64,000 nt of DNA from Rhizodiscina lignyota. Taxonomy: Eukaryota > Ascomycota > Dothideomycetes > Aulographales > Rhizodiscinaceae. Location: positions 248,001 through 312,000 of the forward strand of contig ML978137.1 in NCBI GenBank assembly GCA_010015805.1, in the 5' to 3' direction. Shown here piece after piece: positions 55,871 to 64,000 of this stretch (positions are counted from its first letter, which is position 1; every line of letters starts with the position of its first letter). The translations under genes and the position numbers were made by a program. The notes under the pieces are model-generated. The model was not told where the DNA came from, did no database searches, and worked only from the letters and a program-made list of their open reading frames with translations.

Positions 55871-58047
55871 CGTGCTAGATAGAGAGTTGAGGAGCAGAGA
55901 GAGGGATGGATTCATGCACCGTTTAACATAGCAGCGGTCTGCAACAAAGAAGCTCGGTAGGCCGCGTTAGTCCGCCAGAGATGGATAGACTAGGTCCCGC
56001 GGATCCGCTATTATATCGGATCATTAATGTCGTTGAGTGCAGGAACGGAAAGCGTGTATTGACCGACAGATGGCCGCGCTGAGAGATCAAGGCCGCTCTC
56101 GTTTGGATGTGGCCGTTCTCGTTTGGATGTGGACTTCTGTCCCATCCCACAGGACACTTGAATTAACATGCCATTACTACCAATGCTCTTAATTCCAGAA
56201 GAAGCTTGGTCTTCTCACTCGTCCCGTTAGCACTAGGTGTGCCCATCGTTCACATATTTGTGACCGTGCCGTATTCACGACATAGGACGTGCAGATGCAG
56301 TTCTGCGGCACTCAACTTGATATCAAACGGCAATAAGCTGTATGATATCATGTTGTCTCGCGAAACTGCATCATGAGCCCCACGGTGGGCTGTCCCATAG
56401 GATGAATCCTGTCTGGCCGGAGCTGCTTGATTCAGGGTTATCCAGCTACAGCACACCATGGGTTACCCATTGGTGTCCTTTTGCTGCGATGTTCCTGGCT
56501 GCAGGGTCCTGCCGACTGTATCAGAGCCTCCGTCGGTGAAAGTATGTGCTTGGAGCGATAGTGAAGGTTTCAGGGATGAGGGGGCCGACGACCTCGTCAA
56601 CTAAGTTCTCCTATGCGAATAGGTCAGCGAAGTTGTCTAAGCATGCACGTATCGGACGAAGTCCTTACAGAACTGAGCATATGCGGCGACTGACAGAGAT
56701 GCCTTGATACAAGTCACGTCTCCAAGTCCCGTCTCGGAGAGTACATGGATTTGGGAGTAGACAGGTTTCTCCCATGCCGAAGTTTCCCCCACTCATCACC
56801 ACTTCTGCAACTTTTGTCCAGCTACAGAAAAGTCTCGATGAATTCAGTATGGATCCCAGACAGTGTGTACGATTTCCAACATGATCTTCAATACTCTCCC
56901 GGCAGAGCTACGCTACATAGGTGTCTATGAGTTCGCCTTTCCCAACGACGCCGAATGAGTGCATCCCCGTCCCGGGCGGCATACAATAATGCGGCTCGTT
57001 ATTTCATTAGGTCTCAATTGTCTCGAGTAGGTCGATGATTACACCTGAAGTGCCTAGCTATGCTCTATGCCACGTTAGAGACAGCTTTCTTCTGCCATTA
57101 CTCAGTCAGGATCTATCACGACGCCCTTCAAGTCTGTTATGAGACAAGCTAGATGCGTACGTAAAAGACCGTATTCGCATAGCTGGTGAAAGAAGTATCT
57201 CGCGTGATGCCAGAACTGCTAGTTTGAGCTGTAGTGGAAAGGAATGCTGTGGACCTTCGATGGGCGTGGTAATTGACACAACTCGGCATGGAAGTATCAC
57301 TGCTGTATATCTCAACACGCCAAGTTCCTCAATGAGCTCCGAGGTGTCTGCAAAGACGCATAGATGATAAGGTCGACCTCGCCCTCGTGCCGCCCAAATG
57401 CACAACCTCCGTACAAGTCAGCCCAGTGACTAGAACGTACTGTGATGACTGAAGTCTGATATTTCCTGCGGCATCTTGAAGCAACGATAAATCCAAGGCG
57501 ACTCAGAAACAAGGCAATTATGTACATGCACGTCAGCCCCGCCAATTCAATTCTGTAAAAACCACCAATCGGAAGTAACTTTAGCTGCAAGGAGGACGAA
57601 TAGAAAATACAGACCCACTGAATATTTCCACATGACCTTAAGAGCACTCATTGGTGGTAACTGGGCGAAAGTCACATTCGCGGGGCGTATCAGAACGTGA
57701 TGCATTTGCGAACGAAGGGGGACAGTCGGGCGTATATTTCAGTGGAGCTCAATGTACTCTGCCTGGCAAAATAATCTCATCCGATATCGCATTTTATCAT
57801 CCTGACTGACTTGTGAGCAAGGCAAAAGGCAACTGGGTTCCAGTGAACATGTTCCGGACTTCGCGACTCACGGTCAGAAGGTATCGAGAGGGGAATCCTG
57901 TGAATGGGGCGTAGAAGGCAGAATGAATAAATTCCTCGACAAAGATCATCGCTTCCATCCATGATCTCTTAGCTGATTCGTGCTTGCTTCGGTATTGGCA
58001 AGGCTCTTCGCGGTTGTCACTGTATTTTGGTCCTTCCTGTGAGAGTC
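55871..58047. other. Gene-poor interval with gene relics
   Basis: At 56250-56349 (minus) a fragment reads MISYSLLPFDIKLSAAELHL, recalling the strand-helix part of the tandem family. At 56881 (plus) FNTLPAELRYIGVYEFAFPN resembles the start of fungal F-box-like proteins, with a stop soon after. A 16-bp unit (TCTCGTTTGGATGTGG) occurs twice in tandem at about 56097-56135. No intact gene could be built. Confidence 0.4.
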
Positions 58048-59085
58048 ATGTCCAGTAAGACAATATCTGAAATGTGCGCGCACAACCGATGCTAACGCTC
58101 TACTAGGCTCTTGCAGGTCCTTAAATTGTACACGAAAAGCAATTCCATACTTTTACTTTTGCGACTATCGTAAGTTTCGTGAAGTTGTTTTAGTTACCCA
58201 CAATAGTGGAGTATATGCTAAGCGTCCATTTCGACAGACATTTGCAGTGAGTGCAATTGCTCACGCGAGCGATGGAACGGGAAGAAATTCTGCAACTATC
58301 GTAAGTATATGATCGATCTGATCTACATTGTATCGAAGCCCATAGCCCTTACTCGAGCTAATCCATAGCTTTGTCAGACTGTTCCGACTCAAACATCTGT
58401 CGGTGGGATGGCATTGAAAGATGCGACATGAGACGTAACAGTCCAAGCCACTTTTGTGGATCTCGTATGTGTATTGCACATTGGAAACAAACTTGGGGGC
58501 CGAGAACTATGTGAACTAATCCGGACCGTACAGATATCTGTCTAACCAAAAGATGTACGTCGAAGCGGAAGCCTACCGGCGACTATTGCGGGAATCGTAA
58601 GTAGTATCTTGGAAGGGATTCTGCCGACACAGGGATAACTTCGTTCTCCAGACACCTGCAATCGCCCTGACTGCAAAGCGGAGAAACACGAGAGTTATGA
58701 TTATTGTTCAGATCGTAGGTAGTGAGCAATACTGGTGTGAAATCATATGCTAAGCCCGCCAGACTGGTATCAGCCATGGAAAGATGAAGGAAAGAAATTG
58801 ATGAAGAAGGGAATAAAGAAGGGCCTACAGAAGTGCCTTGAACACTTCACCGATCGAAGCCAATCACACGACTACGACAGTAATAGCGGGGAGATAGATG
58901 AAGTCTCCGAGGATGATAACCAACAGAACTTATATCGATATGACCGAAACAGTACTTCTGGATACGATGACCAGCATGAAGGTCACGAGTACAATAGCTG
59001 GCATAGAGAAGATAGATATAATAATCGGCAGATACAGTATGAGTATAGAGGGGATCAGAGATACTACGAGTATTACAGGGAGTGA
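58048..59085 (+). CDS. Cysteine-rich exon-per-repeat protein, 225 aa
   Basis: Seven exons: 58048-58054, 58107-58169, 58238-58300, 58369-58464, 58534-58596, 58652-58714 and 58763-59085. All six introns (48-69 nt) are phase 1. Exons 2, 3, 5 and 6 are each exactly 63 nt and exon 4 is 96 nt; each encodes one cysteine module closing with [FY]-C-x2 just before the splice: SCRSLNCTRKAIPYFYFCDY, HICSECNCSRERWNGKKFCN, HICLTKRCTSKRKPTGDYCG, HTCNRPDCKAEKHESYDYCS. The pattern is H-x-C-x4-C-x9-[FY]-C-x2-H, likely a zinc-binding or disulfide motif. Exon 1 supplies only Met-Ser plus one base. The last exon gives a lysine-rich helix (KDEGKKLMKKGIKKGLQK) and a low-complexity Tyr/Asp/Arg/Asn tail (YEYRGDQRYYEYYRE). 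There is no signal peptide. The start exon is the least certain part. Function unknown. Confidence 0.75.
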
Positions 59086-60025
59086 ACAACGGCGCCCATC
59101 TTCTGAGTAGCTTGAGGCTTTGATGAACGTCGTTAACGTTGCCAAGAACAGGAGAACCTCTCGGCAACATGACTCGTGCGTAACGGATTTCGTGTCAGTG
59201 CCAGGGTGCTCGAGCGTTCCGCGCCACTCTAACCAACGTTTATGCTTGAACAATCCAAGATAGTCGAGTCCAGACCCACAGAATGTTGGTACCTACGGTG
59301 CGTTTGTTGCAGCTATGTATCACGGACCATCTTCCCCGGATTAGCACTGCACTAAAAGCGGCAGCTGAGTGGATACCTCTCCACAAGGGCAGTACACGTT
59401 CAGCAGCCTCCAGCAACTTCTAAACTGCAACTACAGGCACTTGGGCAGTGGACTAAGTCGAACAGGTGCTCAAGCCTCCGCCGAGACTGGTCTAGCTGTC
59501 TTCTAAGCGTAGACTACGGTTAGAAAGATTACCGGCTGTACGCTGGTTCCCATTATTGCTCCAGAATCTAGAGCACCGTTATTCTAACCTCAAGAGCGTC
59601 GTAGTGACGTTGTCCTACATTCTAGAGTACCGTTGTTCTACAAAGCGTGTCTCCTTCAGCCTCGACTTGCCACCTGTATCCGCTGCAACGCCCTTTTCAC
59701 CCAACTGCCTCTCGAATTGGAGAAAGTTGCCTAGTTGCTTTATGGCGAGCCAGGTTGCTAGATACGTCAAATCTCAATGGGGCGGTCCTTGCAAAGTGAG
59801 AGCATTGTGTTTACATAAATTTCCTTGTCCTAGCGGAGCCGTGCACTAATCGTAAAAGGCCATAGATTGATAGCGCAGTGCCAGTAATGCAACTGGTAAG
59901 GTATCATACATGTAAATAAATTCGTCCCTTCGTCAAAATGCCATGTTCGTAACGCATCCAATTGGGATACACAATTTGCCTGCTCATTACCGTGAGAAGC
60001 CGAAGCAGCACTGAAGCCAGTCGGA
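59086..60025. other. Intergenic, 0.9 kb
   Basis: Contains one arm of the 20-bp inverted repeat (59367-59386) and a short direct repeat (TCTAGAG-ACCGTT-TTCTA type) at about 59567 and 59620. No gene supported. Confidence 0.45.
59367..59386. repeat. Left arm of a 20-bp inverted repeat pair
   Basis: GAGTGGATACCTCTCCACAA here is the exact reverse complement of 61915-61934. Each arm also has internal dyad symmetry (GTGGA...TCCAC). The two arms lie 2.5 kb apart around the epimerase/reductase gene. They could be ends or scattered pieces of a small non-autonomous DNA element; no transposase or target duplication was seen. Confidence 0.45.
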
Positions 60026-61117
60026 CTAGCTAGTCGATCCGACATCCAACACACTGTCCACGCGTGACTCGTGTTTGCACAGTCTCCCTTCAGATTGATG
60101 TCTCTTTCTCAACTCCAAGAAATGTCCAACAACACTTCGGACCTGCTCGTCAAACCCAGTAAACTTGAATTTAAATGCCCACTCGGTTTCGCTTGTGTCC
60201 ACTTCCATCTTAACGGTGTTTACTTCCCCGGATTTCGGTAAGGGCGCGTCCGGGAAATCTCTCTCAACAACGGTTTGGACGTCGTTCCAATGTGATGGTT
60301 GGCTGAGTACGTAGCTTCTGTTGCTCGGAACGTCCCAGTCCAATGCGCGTACGTGGGCCATTGCAACGTCCTCGTTGTGTACAGTGGCGCCGATGAAGGT
60401 CTCGAATGTTTGGCCGAGTGCGATCCCGAGCACAATACCATTTGTGCCGTTCAGAGCTTCCCTGGGACATGTTGCAAGGTCGTTCCGCCCTTCAATGAAG
60501 GAGGGATGAAGATATGTGACGTCGAATGAAGGTGCGTTCATGTCCATCCATAACTCGGCGGCTTGGAGTGCCGCGACTTTCGATGCTGCATACGCTGCGA
60601 ATTCAGAGGGATAAGGCCCAGTGTCCAAAGGGATACGATCTGTCGGTAGAACTGGCGCAATGACTTCGTCCTGGCCTTCCAGAACCTCAAAGGGAATGAG
60701 TGCCGAGATCGAGCTTGTGATCACGACACGTCGGACACGGCCGCTGCGTTTCGCGGCCTCCAGGATGCCTAGGGTGCCAGCAACGGCTGGACGAATGAAG
60801 TAGTCACCATAGACTACAGCGTTCACCTTATTTGATGTTGCCAGAGGAGATGCGATGTGAATGATGAAGTCGCAACCGCCCACGACCTTGTCAAACGCGC
60901 CGGATTCGGTGATGTCTGGGACGATTACAATATCAAGGCGATAGCCTGGAGAGAGCGCTATGACAGAAGGGTGAGCTCGTATAGATGCTGCTTTTTGTTC
61001 TGATCGAACGGCTGCGCGGACGCTGTAGCCTTCCCGGAGCGCATGGAGAAGCGTTTGAAACCCAACGTGACCGGTCGAGCCAGTCAAGAGAATTGTGGGC
61101 ATAGCGTCGATGGCCAT
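60026..61117 (-). CDS. NAD(P)-dependent epimerase/reductase (cinnamoyl-CoA reductase/Gre2-like extended SDR)
   Basis: An intronless frame of 363 aa from the ATG of MAIDAMPT. The Rossmann motif ILLTGSTGHVGFQTLLHALR opens the fold (GxxGxxG). RAAVRSEQKA determines cofactor preference, and the Arg suggests NADPH. CDFIIHIASPLA, VVITSSISAL and YAASKVAALQAAELW supply the active-site Ser and the Tyr-x3-Lys. Such enzymes reduce aldehydes, ketones or hydroxycinnamoyl-CoA esters in the cytosol. The C-terminal tail beyond FLELRKRHQSEG is unusual and probably dispensable. Codons upstream of the chosen ATG are open but have no earlier ATG. It stands isolated between two gene-poor stretches and inside an inverted repeat pair, so recent local rearrangement is possible. 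Confidence 0.88.
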   Translation of the reverse strand: MAIDAMPTILLTGSTGHVGFQTLLHALREGYSVRAAVRSEQKAASIRAHPSVIALSPGYRLDIVIVPDITESGAFDKVVGGCDFIIHIASPLATSNKVNAVVYGDYFIRPAVAGTLGILEAAKRSGRVRRVVITSSISALIPFEVLEGQDEVIAPVLPTDRIPLDTGPYPSEFAAYAASKVAALQAAELWMDMNAPSFDVTYLHPSFIEGRNDLATCPREALNGTNGIVLGIALGQTFETFIGATVHNEDVAMAHVRALDWDVPSNRSYVLSQPSHWNDVQTVVERDFPDAPLPKSGEVNTVKMEVDTSETEWAFKFKFTGFDEQVRSVVGHFLELRKRHQSEGRLCKHESRVDSVLDVGSTS

Positions 61118-63943
61118 TTGTGGGGTATAAGGTTGGGTATCACTTTTAAAGAGCGATAAAATAAAGCGCAAATAAGAGAATCAAAGACAATTGATGTTGA
61201 GTCAGTGAGACTTCCATAAGGACAATGGTGATATAAAAGGTATTGATGAAATGTTGTGTTTCATTATGCTGCCACTACGAGTCTAGAATTTCATGCATCT
61301 CCGACGAAGGAAAAGGCCGTGCAGTTGAATTATGGATACATTGCGACGTGAGTACGCGGCATTGAGACTGCTTACCGACACGGCCGGTGAGTTCTATGGT
61401 TGCGGCTATCCACTAATGTCCCATGAATTTGCAATTGAAGCACTAACTCTCCAAGTTGTTAGAGTCGAGGATAGTGAAAGGCTGAGAGGTGTTCGTACCC
61501 AGATGTCTCGTTAGCCACAAGCCATGTCTCATTTAGGCCTAGATCGGTAATGGCACGGTGCAGTCCCACGCACTTGACGATAGAGTATTCTAGCGCTTGA
61601 TGTTAGCTGACGATGTTAGCTGGACCATGGCGCATCGCAGTACAAAAAGAGGTCCTTGCTCCCCTATCGTGAGGAGTCACTACTATCCGTATACGGTGTA
61701 TGCGCCGTGTCTGCATCTATAGTGTGTGGTTCAGGCCCAATAATCTGGATAAATGAATCTGTACGATCGCTTGTAGTGCCATAGCTGTAGCCTACAGACA
61801 ACCACACTAAGAACGCTGTGGCTTTGTGGGGTGAGTGCACGGCTTTGCTGTAACCAATACATTAATAGTCGCACAACGCTCGCCTTTCAGAACAGCGCCT
61901 CGGTCGGGTTGGCTTTGTGGAGAGGTATCCACTCTGCCTTGTAGGTTTAGAGTCCTCGTTTAGCGTATTGTCCGCCAGGCTAAGGCGAAGGTAGCTGAGT
62001 GGCATCCAGACCCTTTGAAAAACGTATTTGGAATTTTATAGTTACTGCTGTGAGGCCAGCTCGGCGGCATGCCCACTTGATGGTGAAGTATCGAACACTA
62101 GCATAAGAAGCTCAACGTTAGCACGCTACACGTCGAAACATACATCTCTGAGGAGAGAGAACAGTAGTTGTGAAAGTACGAAGGGTTTGTATTCAGGTGA
62201 GCGAGAGATCGCGGTAAAACTCCGGTGTAGCGCACGCTCGCTGAAGTGGACATTCGTCTCTTATTTTTCCATCGTACCTCTCAAGCTGGGCAACAGAATT
62301 GATCTTCGGAACCAATGATCAGTAAAGACATTTGAAGATGTGGGGGGCAACGGAAAGTCGAGAAACTGTGAATATACCCGCCTTACTTCAAATTTCCTTG
62401 TCTGAAGTGTAATAAGTATCATTCAGTTCGAGCGTTGTCGAATTCAAAGAGCGAAAGAGCACGTGAGGTTTCTTTTGATGCCAAGGTTTCGCCTTCTCCA
62501 AGACGATCAAACGTTGGCGGGATCTACACGGCAAAGGAAAGGGGTGATCCATGTTCAGCCGATGAGTTGGCAGAAGCCTTGAACGGGGGTTGCAGCGTGA
62601 CAAGCCAATCACACTGCATACAGACGATGTAGGGTTCGGATCGAGGCAAACCGCCCGACAGCCTCAGTCCAATGTAAAGACAGAAATAGCCTCCGAGCAA
62701 AACCTCACCTGCACCTGCCTGACTCTGAATCTGACAACGAAGAAGGGTCCAAGTGTGGAAGAACTTGTGTGGAAGCACGATAAAGGAGGAGGTGGGGTCT
62801 GTCGGTGTGATAGGCATGTATTGTATAGGGGACGCTGCAGTAGGACGACTGTGAGACTTCCAATGATCTTTTGATTTTCGAGAACGGCAGAAGAAGACAA
62901 TGGTATGGCAAAAGCGTTACGCAACGTGCGCTTGCCAGCATTGCAAACGGCCAATGTGCATGGGTTGGGGCAGTTGGTGCATCGTGGGCGTGATATTGTC
63001 GAGTCTGGCCACGAGGGGTGGCTCGGTGGAGACGAGAGAGCGATTGCCACAGCGTAGTCGAAGTGAAGAAGAAACTGTTCTGAAACAGACTGTGTACATG
63101 TATGTAAAAGCGGTGAAGAGAGACGAACTGGCGCACGGCGGGATCGTGACATGGGCGGCGGGTAGCCCAGTGCAACCGGCCGCGGCGCGAATCAAAGGTG
63201 AAATTGGCTCCATTGCCTCCATTGCACAGCTTCGCGCTCGCGGGACTGAGGCTCAGAAGCGACGGGTGTGTTCGACGAGCGGCCAGTCAGACGGGCGCAA
63301 AGAGGGCAGAGCGAAATCCAGGTTGCCGCTCCTGTGAGAAAGGTGGTTTGCGCAGGCTGGGGTGCCAAGCCAAGACGTGTGCCAGCATTCACAAAGTTCA
63401 ACATCAGCTCCACCAAGTATCGAGCTCGCCACTCCAAACTTCCCATCTCGCAACAACGTCGCCGTGGGCTCATTGCGCGCCCGTCATTTTCACTGCAACC
63501 ACTTGTCCTCTGGCAATTGGCAAATGACGACAGCGCACGGCGGCCGCTTTGCGTGAGGTGGCTGGTCCGATCACCCAACCTCTCTTCCACAACTCAGCCC
63601 GCAAGCAACGAGCCCGGGCCACAGATCTCTTCCAACATCTCTTCTCTCATCCCGGAGAGGATCACACCTTCTACCTCCTCATCGGATAGCGTGGGTGAGC
63701 AGCGTCGGTACCCGCCAACTCTCCACTTTCGTCGACGAACTGCTAACGCTGCCTGATTCTTGCAGCACGCTTGCAGCTCGACTGCTGTGTAACTCGAGCC
63801 TGCCCTCACGCCTGTTTACTTCTGAAAAGTCGCATCACCCTGGTTCGACCGTCAAAGCGTCGAGCTCTTCTCGCAAACAACAGACGCTCGTCTAAGCTGC
63901 CTCTCATGTCTCGAGTGGCACAGCGAGCGTAGAGAGCTTCACG
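61118..63943. other. Gene-poor interval, 2.8 kb
   Basis: Holds the promoter of the epimerase/reductase gene, the right arm of the inverted repeat (61915-61934), and from about 63550 a CT-rich stretch resembling a long 5' UTR of a gene entering from the right edge. Open frames between 62400 and 63700 overlap on both strands and have no recognisable content. Confidence 0.45.
61915..61934. repeat. Right arm of a 20-bp inverted repeat pair
   Basis: TTGTGGAGAGGTATCCACTC, exact reverse complement of 59367-59386. The preceding GGTTGGCTTTGTGG echoes GCTGTGGCTTTGTGG about 100 bp upstream (near 61817), so the GGCTTTGTGG core is locally repeated. Confidence 0.45.
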
Positions 63944-64000
63944 ATGGGGGTGGGTGACCGACGACCTCCTCCTCTACCAGCCCCAACGGAAACATCATCC
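63944..64000 (+). CDS. Possible start of a gene cut by the window edge
   Basis: An ATG at 63944 after a long CT-rich leader opens a proline-rich frame (GDRRPPPLPAPTETSS) still open at the window end. Only 19 codons are visible, so this rests on leader composition and the open frame alone. It may equally be untranslated sequence. Confidence 0.25.
   Translation, partial: MGVGDRRPPPLPAPTETSS

Noticed and set aside
57797-57958. Minus-strand 53-codon frame reading MEAMIFVEEFIHSAFYAPFT
   Set aside because: Looks protein-like but has no homologous motif, no splice sites to extend it and no neighbour to support it.
62664-63756. Several overlapping frames of 100-160 codons on both strands
   Set aside because: No recognisable content; the CT-rich strand composition creates long spurious frames, fitting a leader region.

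Overview
This is nuclear DNA of a filamentous ascomycete (Pezizomycotina). The evidence is many short spliceosomal introns (about 47-109 nt, GTAAGT/GTATGT-type donors, CTAAC/CTAAT branch points, NAG acceptors), dense genes on both strands with long pyrimidine-rich leaders, and recognisable fungal families: FYVE-RING ligase, NatB catalytic subunit, U2AF35, a long HMG-CoA reductase with sterol-sensing domain, cytochrome P450, Dal5-type transporter and LicD/MNN4-like protein. A Dothideomycete is my guess from the lineage-specific genes, but nothing here proves it. No mobile element with coding capacity, rRNA, tRNA or CRISPR was recognised. All exon boundaries were worked out by hand from frame continuity and splice signals.

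Layout. 0-2.6 kb: FYVE/UBZ-like/RING E3 ligase. 2.6-6.1 kb: gene-poor. 6.1-6.8 kb: NatB catalytic subunit. 6.8-9.7 kb: gene-poor, with a U2 snRNA-derived sequence bracketed by about 20-bp direct repeats and a second U2 fragment. 9.8-20.8 kb: a metabolic block with an orphan protein, FAD monooxygenase, MFS anion transporter, small membrane protein, and a divergent pair of shortened thiolase-like protein and AMP-dependent acyl-CoA ligase. 22.2-33 kb: housekeeping genes (BuGZ/ZNF207-like zinc finger, U2AF35, small membrane protein, HMG-CoA reductase). 34-48.4 kb: secreted endonuclease/exonuclease/phosphatase-fold nuclease, DUF3605 protein, P450, an 84-residue eight-cysteine secreted protein, FAD disulfide oxidoreductase, LicD protein and a secreted LPMO-like protein.

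49-59 kb is the most unusual part. An orphan gene is followed by four same-strand tandem paralogues that share a roughly 90-residue, ubiquitin-like-looking N-terminal domain with unrelated-looking C-termini, plus possible relic copies. Next comes a seven-exon gene whose 63-nt phase-1 exons each encode one cysteine-rich repeat. 60-61.1 kb holds an NAD-dependent epimerase/reductase, lying between two inverted copies of a 20-bp sequence. The last 2.9 kb appear non-coding apart from a possible gene start at the right edge.

Working together: the ligase/thiolase pair and the monooxygenase/transporter pair look like a small accessory catabolic or secondary-metabolism neighbourhood. The secreted nuclease, LPMO-like protein and small cysteine-rich protein suit a plant- or substrate-associated lifestyle. 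The tandem and repeat-exon genes look lineage-specific and fast evolving.
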